From JBNJDJ01 sp051744845 (GTDB taxonomy: Bacteria; Bacillota; Clostridia; Peptostreptococcales; Acidaminobacteraceae): a DNA stretch of 12,545 nucleotides. Shown in pieces: positions 6,780 to 12,545 of this stretch. Every line of letters starts with the position of its first letter. Position 1 is the first letter of the stretch. The notes below the pieces were generated by a model. It was not told the origin of the DNA. It saw nothing but the letters and a program-made list of their open reading frames with translations, and searched no databases. The translations under genes and the position numbers were made by a program. The stretch is taken from NCBI GenBank assembly GCA_051744845.1, contig JBNJDJ010000060.1, positions 1 to 12,545 on the forward strand, read 5' to 3'.

Positions 6780-7478
6780 TTAAAAATTAACTGTTATAAT
6801 TGCTTCAAGTGGACAACAAATGATTTCAATTTTAATATCAATATCAGCTGCAGCAGCTTCATCGGAATTCAAACTAGAAATATTTATTTTTTCCACATTT
6901 CCAGTTTCTTGATTAATTCTTAAATTAGCAGAATTCATTCCCCATGAATATAAATTATTTTCTAGTTGGTCTATATTCATATCAATTTTTCTACCATCAA
7001 CATTAATTACTATATCATCACTTAGAGTAAAGTTCATTTCTTGTGTCATTTCCATTGACCCTATATCAAAATTAGGATTCTTTTCTATTTTTAATTCTTT
7101 GAATGTGGCTTTACCTGCGCCGCCACCTTCAATCATCTTTGTATCATAAATTAGTGGGGTAGCTTTGTCAATAGGTTTTGCTATATCAATTGTAGAGTAA
7201 TCTAATAAAACAGTTCTAGTTTCTGCTTCGTATCCAACTGTGACTCCTTTATTTTCTAATAAAGAACGTACTGGTACGTAAGTTCTATCATTATAAAGAA
7301 TAGGTGATAAGTCACTTCCATCTACATCTTTTGGTTCCCATTTTTCTCCATCAACGTTAAAGTTTAAATCATCAGATAAATATGCTTCAATTTTTTCAAT
7401 ATGGTCATCACTAAAAGCAATTACCGATATACTTAAAAGTAAAACCATACTAATCGCTAAAAATTTTCTTTTATTCAT
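6780..7478 (-). CDS. Secreted protein with copper-amine-oxidase-N-like stalk domain
   Basis: This 232-residue exported protein has a signal peptide MNKRKFLAISMVLLLSISVI with likely cleavage after AFS (about 23). Residues about 38-95 match the domain named after the N-terminus of copper amine oxidase: LYNDRTYVPVRSLLENKGVT followed by VGYEAETRTVLLD. In Firmicutes this module is a common extracellular stalk and does not imply amine oxidase activity. The remaining 130 residues, with strands such as DIVINVDGRKIDMNID, match nothing I know; a CC pair lies near the C-terminus. The open frame extends upstream to 7529, but those codons fall in an operator and lack a ribosome binding site. GGGAGGTATA directly precedes ATG 7478, which I take as the start. 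A Fur-type operator lies 30 bases upstream, so expression in metal limitation is likely; a metal-binding role is inference. Confidence 0.8.
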   Translation of the reverse strand: MNKRKFLAISMVLLLSISVIAFSDDHIEKIEAYLSDDLNFNVDGEKWEPKDVDGSDLSPILYNDRTYVPVRSLLENKGVTVGYEAETRTVLLDYSTIDIAKPIDKATPLIYDTKMIEGGGAGKATFKELKIEKNPNFDIGSMEMTQEMNFTLSDDIVINVDGRKIDMNIDQLENNLYSWGMNSANLRINQETGNVEKINISSLNSDEAAAADIDIKIEIICCPLEAIITVNF

Positions 7479-7507
7479 ATTATACCTCCCATTTCCTGTA
7501 ATTTTAG

Positions 7508-7528
7508 TGATAATGATTATCATAATCA
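7508..7528. promoter_or_regulatory. Fur-family operator (double 7-1-7 box)
   Basis: TGATAATGATTATCA (7508-7522) is an exact match to the Bacillus-type Fur 7-1-7 consensus TGATAATNATTATCA. A second overlapping box, TGATTATCATAATCA (7514-7528), offset by six bases, differs at two positions. This is the arrangement known for two Fur dimers on opposite faces. The site lies 30 bases upstream of ATG 7478 on the minus strand, over the expected promoter (a plausible -10 TATGAT lies within it). The divergent VanW-type promoter is about 100 bases away and less likely a target. PerR or Zur consensus sequences fit less well. Confidence 0.8.
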
Positions 7529-7619
7529 TTTATTACCCGGGAGATTAATATTTAAACATATATTTAAAATAAAAATTAGATTTATACAACTTCTAACTTT
7601 TTTATAAGTTTTTTTATGT

Positions 7620-7671
7620 TATAATAAAAAAGTAAGTAAGAATAATTTTTATATTAAGGGGAGATATTATT
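7620..7671 (+). promoter_or_regulatory. -10 element and ribosome binding site of the VanW-family gene, pointing to a non-AUG start
   Basis: TATAAT lies at 7620-7625 without a good -35. AAGGGGAG (7656-7663) is the only strong ribosome binding site before the gene. The frame upstream of ATG 7726 is open back through this site with no ATG. ATT at 7669-7671 lies five bases after it and would add NKELKPIKRSKLRILLGK in front of Met. ATG 7726 itself has only a poor AGG nearby. Confidence 0.5.
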
Positions 7672-7725
7672 AATAAAGAATTAAAACCAATCAAAAGATC
7701 TAAGTTAAGAATACTTTTAGGTAAA

Positions 7726-8505
7726 ATGTATTACAAAATAAAAAGATATTTTCAATGGTATTTAGGTAAAAATACTTATGCTGATAATTATTCTAATAAT
7801 GACTTAAAATATAAGGTTTTTGAACATAAAACACCTTTATATAGAGAATTAAAAGATGTTGATATGTGGTTACAGAAAAACAAAGTCAATAATTTAAAAT
7901 TAGCAGTTGATCAAATTAATGGGATTTTGATAAAACCTGGAGAAACTTTTTCTTATTGGAAAACAATTGGTAAACCAACTAAAAGAAAAGGATATAAGAA
8001 AGGGATGACTTTATTTTATGGAAAAGTAGAAAGTGACATTGGAGGAGGATTGTGTCAATTATCAAATTTAATTTATTGGATGACTCTTCATACTCCATTA
8101 AAAGTAATTGAGAGATATAGGCATTCCTATGATGTTTTTCCTGATGTTAATAGAAAGCAACCCTTTGGAAGTGGAGCAACATGTGTTTATAATTATCGAG
8201 ATTTACAAATTAAGAATGATTCTAACCAGACATTTCAAATTGACTTAAAAATTAATAATAACTATCTAAAAGGAAGATATTTATCTGATAAATCAGTATC
8301 CTTAGAATATGAAATCTATGAAAATAATCATAAGTTCACTCATGAATACTGGGGAGCTTATTTGAGACATAATACTATATATAGAAGAGCTTTTAAAGAT
8401 AATATTTTAATTAAAGATGAGTATATAACAGAAAATCATGCATTAATGATGTATAATCCTTTGATTCAATATGAGGAAGTAACAGATATAGATGATTTTG
8501 ATTAA
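7726..8505 (+). CDS. VanW-family protein
   Basis: From ATG 7726 the protein has 259 residues. It is most likely 19 residues longer, starting at ATT 7669, which would give a length typical of the family and a basic N-terminus. The VanW domain is clear: GETFSYWKTIGKPT (72-85), GGGLCQLSNLIYW (106-118) with the conserved cysteine 110, HSYDVFPD (133-140), and GSGATCVYNYRDLQIKN (148-164). VanW is an accessory gene in vanB-type vancomycin resistance clusters, but the family is widespread in Firmicutes outside them and its biochemical role is unknown. There are no vanH, vanX, ligase or regulator genes here, so resistance is not implied. The cyclophilin gene follows 35 bases after the stop and is probably co-transcribed. 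Confidence 0.9.
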   Translation: MYYKIKRYFQWYLGKNTYADNYSNNDLKYKVFEHKTPLYRELKDVDMWLQKNKVNNLKLAVDQINGILIKPGETFSYWKTIGKPTKRKGYKKGMTLFYGKVESDIGGGLCQLSNLIYWMTLHTPLKVIERYRHSYDVFPDVNRKQPFGSGATCVYNYRDLQIKNDSNQTFQIDLKINNNYLKGRYLSDKSVSLEYEIYENNHKFTHEYWGAYLRHNTIYRRAFKDNILIKDEYITENHALMMYNPLIQYEEVTDIDDFD

Positions 8506-8540
8506 ATATTTAAATAAATAATATATAAGGAGTGAAGTAA

Positions 8541-9062
8541 ATGAGTGAAAAACCTATTGTAACAATCAAAATGAAAAGTGGAGATGAAATAAAAGTTGAA
8601 TTATATCCAGAAATTGCTAAAAATACTGTAAATAATTTTATTGATTTAGTAAAAAAAGAATACTATAATGGATTAATATTTCATAGAGTAATACCTGGTT
8701 TTATGATTCAAGGTGGATGTCCCGATGGAACTGGTATGGGTGGTCCTGGCTATTCAATTAAAGGAGAATTTGATTCTAATGGTTTTAACAATAATTTAAA
8801 ACATGATCGTGGTGTTATTTCTATGGCAAGAAGCCAAAAGCCAGATTCGGCTGGATCACAATTTTTCTTAATGCATAAAGATTCACCGCATTTAGATGGT
8901 CAATATGCTGCTTTTGGAAAAATCATAGAAGGAATTGAAGTTGTTGATAAAATAGCTAAGACTAAAACAGGTAGACAAGATAGACCAAAACAAGACCAAG
9001 TAATGGAAAATCTAACTGTTGAATTAAATGGTTATAAGCATGAGAAGCCTGAAACTATTTAA
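8541..9062 (+). CDS. Cyclophilin-type peptidyl-prolyl cis-trans isomerase
   Basis: This 173-residue single-domain cyclophilin catalyses proline isomerisation in protein folding. It has no signal peptide, so it is cytoplasmic. Catalytic and binding residues are in place: Arg49, Phe54 and Gln57 in FHRVIPGFMIQGG, then GVISMARS (91-98), AGSQFF (104-109) and HLDGQYAAFG (117-126). The tryptophan that gives strong cyclosporin binding in eukaryotic cyclophilins is His117 and the following active-site histidine is Tyr122, changes that often go with low drug sensitivity. AAGGAGTG (8527-8534) sets the start. It is the last gene before a strong terminator and is probably in an operon with the VanW-family gene. 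Confidence 0.95.
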   Translation: MSEKPIVTIKMKSGDEIKVELYPEIAKNTVNNFIDLVKKEYYNGLIFHRVIPGFMIQGGCPDGTGMGGPGYSIKGEFDSNGFNNNLKHDRGVISMARSQKPDSAGSQFFLMHKDSPHLDGQYAAFGKIIEGIEVVDKIAKTKTGRQDRPKQDQVMENLTVELNGYKHEKPETI

Positions 9063-9091
9063 TTATAATTAAGAATTCTTATTTAAATATG

Positions 9092-9119
9092 TGAGAAGCT
9101 ATAGTGCTTCTCATTTTTT
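9092..9119 (+). terminator. Intrinsic terminator after the cyclophilin gene
   Basis: TGAGAAGC (9092-9099) pairs perfectly with GCTTCTCA (9106-9113) around a six-base loop, followed by six T (9114-9119). It lies 30 bases after the stop codon. Confidence 0.9.
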
Positions 9120-9333
9120 ATTTTAAAATTTTATATTTCTAAATAGTAAATTAAAATAAATCATTTTAAATATAAAAATAAGTGATTTTTGTTTAAATTG
9201 TATTCAAAAAAATAATAGCTTTATCATAACTATTTAGATAATCTATAATTGTTGAATTATAAGTCCATTATGATAATATTAGATTTGCTAATGTATAACA
9301 TACAATAATTTTCTAATTAAAAGATGAGGAAAA

Positions 9334-9787
9334 CTGAAGAAAGCAATATTATTAACATCTATAGTAATTTTAGTAATAGTAATAGCTATAGGATGTTCAT
9401 CAAATGCAAGCGAAGAAGCAAAAGGTGATTTTAATTATTATACTGCTGAAAAAACAAAGAATGCAATAGAAAATGAAGAAAATATGGTTTTAATTGATAT
9501 TCAACCAAAAAAGATTGGGATAAGCACCATATTCAAGGAGCAATGGCTACACATGCATATCCGGTAAATACGGATGATGACAAAGCAAAACTTGAATCTG
9601 TTTTAAATAAAATAAATGAAGAACAATCAATTGTAATTATTTGTCCTCAAGGCGGCGGTGGAGCTGAAAGAACATATGATTATTTAAAGTCTAAAGATAT
9701 AGATGAAAGTCTTTTTTTATTTTAAAAGATGGTCAAGCTGGATGGTCTTATGCTGGATGGTCTTATGATGAATTATTAGAAAAATAA
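9334..9787 (+). pseudogene. Frameshifted rhodanese-like lipoprotein gene
   Basis: Three frames together encode one rhodanese-like lipoprotein of about 150 residues. The first part, KKAILLTSIVILVIVIAIGC, is a lipoprotein signal with lipobox AIGC, followed by SSNASEEAKGDFNYYTAEKT and MVLIDIQPK. One A is missing from the A-run at about 9508-9513. The second frame then reads KDWDKHHIQGAMATHA and VIICPQGGGGAERTYDYLKS, where the Cys is the expected catalytic sulfur carrier in a glycine-rich loop. One T is missing from the T-run at about 9713-9719, after which ILKDGQAGWSYAGWSYDELL finishes the domain at TAA 9785-9787. The start is unclear: CTG 9334 after GAGG (9326-9329), or ATG 9324 with another one-base shift (MRKLKKAILL). 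A weak promoter TTGAAT-16-TAATAT lies at 9252-9279. It may be inactive, or the runs may be sequencing errors. Confidence 0.75.
9737..9766 (+). repeat. 15-bp perfect tandem duplication
   Basis: GCTGGATGGTCTTAT occurs twice in direct succession (9737-9751 and 9752-9766). In the rhodanese reading frame this duplicates the five residues AGWSY. The duplication keeps the frame, so it may have arisen while the gene was still translated. Related rhodaneses normally have a single copy of the GW segment before the last helix. Confidence 0.85.
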
Positions 9788-9801
9788 TATAATTAATAAA
9801 T

Positions 9802-9845
9802 ACTCAATAGATACATTTTTTAAAAGTTATTTATTGAGTTTTTTT
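9802..9845 (+). terminator. Intrinsic terminator after the rhodanese-like gene
   Basis: ACTCAATA (9802-9809) pairs with TATTGAGT (9832-9839) around a 22-base loop, with a run of seven T at 9839-9845. It lies 14 bases after the last stop codon of the rhodanese-like gene. Confidence 0.65.
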
Positions 9846-9886
9846 ATGTTTAATTTATTTAAAAAAATTTAAAAATAATATATATC

Positions 9887-9915
9887 TTGTTTAACTTATA
9901 ATTATCTTATATAAT
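9887..9915 (+). promoter_or_regulatory. Sigma-A type promoter for the membrane protein and azlCD
   Basis: TTGTTT (9887-9892) and TATAAT (9910-9915) are separated by 17 bases. The expected start of transcription near 9922 gives a leader of about 55 bases before ATG 9979. It follows a terminator directly, so it most likely opens the transcription unit through 11722. Confidence 0.6.
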
Positions 9916-9978
9916 TTTAGAGTATAGATAATGATTAAGATGAATTAAAATATAAATAAATATTTGGAGGTCAAACAT

Positions 9979-10686
9979 ATGAAATATAAAATTATAATAT
10001 TTTTAATACTTATAATTTTAATTAATAGTTTTATATGTTTTGGAAATTCTATGGAGCCTCCGGGTTTAGTAATTATTGTAAATGATAAAGTTAAAGATAT
10101 AGAAGCATATATTATTTATGATAATAATAAATTAAAAGGTACTAAAAAGGTATGGAATAATGAAATTCAATTTTGGTTTATGTATAGTGAAGGTTTTAAA
10201 GCATCTGAGGACATTAAGATATATCTTAAATGGGAAAAAGATGAGAAATATTATATAATTAAGAAGTTAGAAGGATATCATAATACATTTACAATTAATT
10301 TGAATTCTAATAATCTTATAAAAGGAAAGTCGTTAAAGAGATCTATTAAATTAGTTGGTATAAGATTCTTATTAACTATACTATTAGAAGGTATAATTCT
10401 TTATTTAATAGGATTTAGAAAATCTAGAACATGGAAAATATTTTTAATTTTAAATATATTTACTCAATTAGGATTAAATATATATATAAACTCATTGAAT
10501 GTAGCAATTAGCTACCCAATTTTAGCTTTAATCTTTTCTGAATTTTGGGTTTTTTTAATTGAAAGTATTATTTTCGTAAGTTTAGTAAAAGAAAAAAATA
10601 AAAAATGGAGAATTTCTTATGTTTTAATAGCTAATTTATTTAGTCTAATTTTAGGTGGATATTTAATAACTTTGCTGCCTATTTAA
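9979..10686 (+). CDS. Uncharacterised membrane protein with exported N-terminal domain
   Basis: This 235-residue protein begins with a signal-like segment (about 3-21), then an extracytoplasmic beta-rich domain of about 100 residues that starts NSMEPPGLVIIV, and ends in a membrane domain with four predicted helices (about 126-145, 151-173, 178-202, 210-233). Motifs such as LLEGIILYLIGFRKSRTWKIFL, shortened here to its core EGIILYLIGFRKSRTW, and the closing ANLFSLILGGYL, match a family of Firmicutes proteins I recall as hypothetical; I know no function. The frame is open from TTG 9964, but that TTG is part of the ribosome binding site TTGGAGGTC (9964-9972), so ATG 9979 is the start. azlC follows after 33 bases, so the two are probably co-transcribed, though a functional link is unproven. 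Confidence 0.75.
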   Translation: MKYKIIIFLILIILINSFICFGNSMEPPGLVIIVNDKVKDIEAYIIYDNNKLKGTKKVWNNEIQFWFMYSEGFKASEDIKIYLKWEKDEKYYIIKKLEGYHNTFTINLNSNNLIKGKSLKRSIKLVGIRFLLTILLEGIILYLIGFRKSRTWKIFLILNIFTQLGLNIYINSLNVAISYPILALIFSEFWVFLIESIIFVSLVKEKNKKWRISYVLIANLFSLILGGYLITLLPI

Positions 10687-10719
10687 ATACATATATAATT
10701 TTTTTGAGGAGATATTTTT

Positions 10720-11427
10720 ATGGAAAATTTAAAAAAAGGAATAAAAAGAGGGATACCTATAGCCTTTGGGTATATACCTATTGGTATTGCATTTGGTATG
10801 ATGGCTAATACAGCAGGTTTACCTGTATATATTATTATAATGATGTCATTTTGTGTATATGCTGGAGCTAGTCAGTTTATGGCTGTAGGATTAATAAATC
10901 AAGGTATAAGTTCTATTGAAATAATAATGACAACTTTTATTGTAAATAGTCGACATTTTTTAATGTCTTCTTCATTAACTCAAAAGTTTTTTAAAAATAT
11001 TGATCAAAAACATTACAAATTTTTAGCTTTTGGAATTACTGATGAGACTTTTGCAGTTCATTCCATGACAAAAAATGAAGATTTAGATAAAGAAAAGGTA
11101 TATGGAGTTAATTTGATTGCTTATTTATCATGGGGATTAAGTACAATTATTGGTATTTTAATGGGTAAAGTATTACCGGATATTATACAATCTAGTATGG
11201 GAATTTCACTTTATGCTATGTTTATTGCTTTACTTATTCCTAACATAAAAAATAATAAAGAAATAAAATTGATTGTATATATTACTATATTGATAAGTAT
11301 GATATTTAATTATACACCTTATTTAAAAAATGTATTTCAATCAGGAGTTAAAATTTTAGTAATAGTTATTATTTCTTCAATAATAGGAGCAGTATTTTTT
11401 AAAGAGGCGGTAGATAAACTTGAATAA
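10720..11427 (+). CDS. azlC: AzlC-family branched-chain amino acid exporter, large subunit
   Basis: This 235-residue integral membrane protein is the large subunit of the two-part AzlCD exporter for branched-chain amino acids and, in some species, analogues such as azaleucine. Family motifs are clear: GIPIAFGYIPIGIAFGMMA (11-29), YAGASQFMAVGL (47-58), NSRHFLMSSSL (76-86) and FGITDETFA (104-112). Several hydrophobic segments follow to the C-terminus. GAGGAGAT (10706-10713) sets the start. Its end overlaps azlD by eight bases, the usual arrangement for the pair. Real substrates are not shown by sequence. No azlB-like Lrp regulator gene is in the window. Confidence 0.93.
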   Translation: MENLKKGIKRGIPIAFGYIPIGIAFGMMANTAGLPVYIIIMMSFCVYAGASQFMAVGLINQGISSIEIIMTTFIVNSRHFLMSSSLTQKFFKNIDQKHYKFLAFGITDETFAVHSMTKNEDLDKEKVYGVNLIAYLSWGLSTIIGILMGKVLPDIIQSSMGISLYAMFIALLIPNIKNNKEIKLIVYITILISMIFNYTPYLKNVFQSGVKILVIVIISSIIGAVFFKEAVDKLE

Positions 11428-11722
11428 ATATATATTTTTAATTGCAGGAATGACATTAGTTACCTATATTCCAAGAGTTTTACCATTTTTATTTAAAAAA
11501 GATATTAAAGAGAAAAGTTTTATATATAGAATAATGAAACTAATACCATATACTACATTAACAGCTTTGATTATACCTGGAATTTTTAATTCAACAGGTT
11601 CATTATTAGCTTCGATAACAGGAGGTTTTGTTGCAATTGGTCTAGCTTTTTATAATCAAAAGATAATATGGATAATAGTTGGGAGTATTATATCAGTTAT
11701 ACTTGTTACTAGTTTGGTATAA
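11420..11722 (+). CDS. azlD: AzlD-family exporter small subunit
   Basis: This 100-residue protein with three to four membrane segments is the small partner of AzlC. The family motif TYIPRVLPF (15-23) is present, followed by the conserved LIPYTTLTALIIPGIF (41-56). It starts at TTG 11420, inside the end of azlC, with GAGGCGG at 11404-11410 as ribosome binding site; the overlap implies translational coupling. Length is normal for the family. No clear terminator follows: the only hairpin near (CTTTTTT with AAAAAAG around 11791-11808) is almost all AT and lies in the convergent gene. Confidence 0.9.
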   Translation: MNKYIFLIAGMTLVTYIPRVLPFLFKKDIKEKSFIYRIMKLIPYTTLTALIIPGIFNSTGSLLASITGGFVAIGLAFYNQKIIWIIVGSIISVILVTSLV

Positions 11723-11782
11723 AAGTAATATAATTATAAATCTAAATTGAAAAATATCTCTTAAAATAGTGATGTTTTTATT

Positions 11783-11923
11783 CTATATAACTTTTTTCCA
11801 TAAAAAAGCTTTATATTTAGGGCATTCAGGTAAAACCTCTCCATTTTTTTTAATTATTATTTTTTCATCGCAAGTAATACATTTATATGTTCCTTTTTTT
11901 ACACTATCTCCACTTGAAAACAT
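11783..11923 (-). CDS. Small zinc-ribbon-like protein with a missing fourth cysteine
   Basis: This is a 46-residue protein. Its ribosome binding site AAGGAGGA (complement of 11927-11934) lies three bases from ATG. The sequence follows the small zinc-ribbon pattern: GTYKCITCDEKIII (11-24) has the first CxxC (Cys15, Cys18), and NGEVLPECPKYKAF (27-40) has the second knuckle, where CPxC would be expected but CPKY is found. Related proteins read GTYxCxxCG...LPPCPxCG...W. With Cys34 as only third ligand, zinc binding may be weakened or Tyr37 may tolerate it. A TATAAT on the minus strand (11957-11952) could be its -10. Function is unknown; proteins of this kind are often called rubredoxin- or rubrerythrin-like ribbons. 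Confidence 0.7.
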   Translation of the reverse strand: MFSSGDSVKKGTYKCITCDEKIIIKKNGEVLPECPKYKAFLWKKVI

Positions 11924-11935
11924 TTATCCTCCTTG

Positions 11936-12276
11936 ATTTTCTCTTTTTTGAATTATATTATTATCTAAATATATTATGCAGATAAATTCATAAAAGATTT
12001 TTCAGATATTAAAAAGTTAGAGCGATAGCCAATTATTAATTTAATTAAAAATTTTGGAAAAGTAATAGAGTATAAAAATTTGTTAATAATAAATAGAACG
12101 ATTAAGATATTTAAGAGGTTTAACAATATAAAGTCGTATAAAATTTAAGAGATTAACCAAAGTGGTTTATCAAACTGAATTAATAATGAAAATGAGTTTT
12201 TAACATTGAAACATTTGAAATTTCTAAATAATGATCATATTAAGATTTGAGATCATATATATTAATTAGAAGGAGC
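11936..12276. other. AT-rich stretch without a recognisable gene
   Basis: No frame with a ribosome binding site is open for more than about 40 codons. On the + strand a stretch at about 12029-12148 is open (PIINLIKNFGKVIEYKNLL, later FKRFNNIKSYKI) and looks coding-like. It could be a remnant of a decayed gene, but I cannot assign it to a transposase or other family. Only a possible -10 for the zinc-ribbon gene was seen near 11952-11957. Confidence 0.4.
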
Positions 12277-12298
12277 TTCCCAGAAATTTTTCTGGGAA
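12277..12298. terminator. Hairpin downstream of the right-end gene, without a U-tract
   Basis: TTCCCAGAA (12277-12285) pairs perfectly with TTCTGGGAA (12290-12298) around a four-base loop, the most GC-rich stem in the window. It lies about 50 bases after the stop codon of the minus-strand gene at 12350-12545 and may mark its transcript end. Neither strand has a T-run directly after it, so it is not a standard intrinsic terminator and could instead protect the 3' end or serve another role. Confidence 0.4.
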
Positions 12299-12349
12299 TT
12301 ACCTACTAACTTTTAATTTTGAAAAATTTTATTATTTTTATTGAGCATT

Positions 12350-12545
12350 TTATTCGAATTTTTCAATATAATTATAATACTTTTTTAGTGAAGCTTCTAA
12401 CTGATTTTCTAAATTGTTAATGATTTTAACTTTTTCCTGTATTATATGATATTTTGAAGGATGATCTTTGATAAAATCTTCTTCTTTTTTAATATCTATT
12501 TCTAACTTTTTAATATTTTCTTCTATTTTGCGAAGTTTGTATTTA
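12350..12545 (-). CDS. C-terminal end of a coiled-coil protein, probably an ABC-F ATPase (partial)
   Basis: The last 64 codons of a minus-strand gene run off the right edge and end with TAA (complement of 12350-12352). The visible part is a charged helical segment: KLRKIEENIKKLEIDIKKEE, then DHPSKYHIIQEKVKIINNLE and a final LEASLKKYYNYIEKFE. It has two antiparallel helices with a short DHPSKY turn. This layout and the closing LxxxYxxYxxxE resemble the C-terminal coiled-coil of ABC-F (Uup/YdiF-like) ATPases, which act on ribosomes and have the pattern DPxxYxxxxKLxELxxxLxxxExxLxxLYxxWEExE. The ATP-binding cassettes would lie outside the window, so the family call is tentative; another coiled-coil protein is possible. 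Confidence 0.55.
   Translation of the reverse strand, partial: KYKLRKIEENIKKLEIDIKKEEDFIKDHPSKYHIIQEKVKIINNLENQLEASLKKYYNYIEKFE

Noticed and set aside
7479..7529. Upstream start of the minus-strand secreted protein at 7529
   Set aside because: The extra 17 residues are translated from the Fur operator and leader, lack a ribosome binding site and would hide the signal peptide; ATG 7478 has GGGAGGT directly upstream.
7726..8505. Vancomycin resistance cluster
   Set aside because: Only a VanW-family protein is present; there are no ligase, VanH, VanX, VanY or VanRS genes, and VanW-family proteins are common outside resistance clusters.
9543..9725. Independent 60-residue gene starting at ATG 9543
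   Set aside because: It is the middle fragment of the frameshifted rhodanese-like gene; there is coding homology on both sides in other frames and no good separate ribosome context.
9964..9978. TTG at 9964 as start of the membrane protein gene
   Set aside because: This TTG belongs to the ribosome binding site TTGGAGGTC of ATG 9979.
11789..11810. Hairpin CTTTTTT/AAAAAAG as terminator of azlD
   Set aside because: It lies inside the convergent zinc-ribbon coding sequence and is nearly all AT; stability is doubtful.
12029..12148. Possible transposase remnant on the + strand
   Set aside because: An open stretch of about 40 codons has no recognisable transposase motif, no terminal repeats and no start signals.
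1..12545. CRISPR arrays, tRNA or rRNA genes, insertion sequences
   Set aside because: No regularly spaced repeats, no cloverleaf or rRNA-like segments and no transposase genes with terminal repeats were found.

Overview
The window looks like a chromosomal segment of an anaerobic, low-GC bacterium of the Firmicutes type. Base composition is strongly AT-rich, ribosome binding sites are of the AAGGAGG class, and intrinsic terminators are plentiful. The gene content (Cache-type chemoreceptor, VanW-family protein, AzlCD, diiron flavoprotein-like MBL protein) would fit Clostridia or Halanaerobiales. The taxonomic placement is inference; there is no rRNA gene or other marker.

Layout. Bases 1-859 carry no protein gene but are rich in signals: a long hairpin terminator (111-178), a near-consensus promoter (221-249) followed by a perfect palindrome (260-277) and several hairpins that together could form a small untranslated RNA, and a second strong extended -10 promoter (584-612) that probably drives the chemoreceptor gene at 860-2881. 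From 2882 to 4733 there is one intact small membrane protein gene (DUF2177 type, 3698-4087) between two decayed genes (3029-3449 and 4152-4535).

Bases 4734-6685 hold the most interesting unit: three tightly spaced genes encoding a small FMN-binding PPOX-type protein, an MBL-fold diiron protein of the ODP/FprA type with a complete set of metal ligands plus a four-cysteine segment, and a soluble diguanylate cyclase with intact active site and I-site. They end at a shared terminator. The inferred role is a redox or oxygen/NO-responsive switch that controls cyclic di-GMP.

The minus-strand gene at 6780-7478 encodes a secreted protein with a copper-amine-oxidase-N-like stalk domain. Just upstream of it is a textbook Fur-type operator (7508-7528), so it is probably iron- or metal-regulated. 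Divergently, a VanW-family gene (7726-8505, probably starting earlier at a non-AUG codon) is followed by a cyclophilin-type peptidyl-prolyl isomerase gene (8541-9062) and a terminator.

A rhodanese-like lipoprotein gene (9334-9787) is broken by two single-base frameshifts in homopolymer runs and carries a 15-bp tandem duplication. A promoter at 9887-9915 then drives an uncharacterised membrane protein followed by azlC and azlD, a branched-chain amino acid exporter pair. The right end holds, on the minus strand, a 46-residue zinc-ribbon-like protein (11783-11923) that lacks its fourth cysteine, about 425 bases without a clear gene, and the C-terminal end of a gene that resembles the tail of an ABC-F ATPase (12350-12545).
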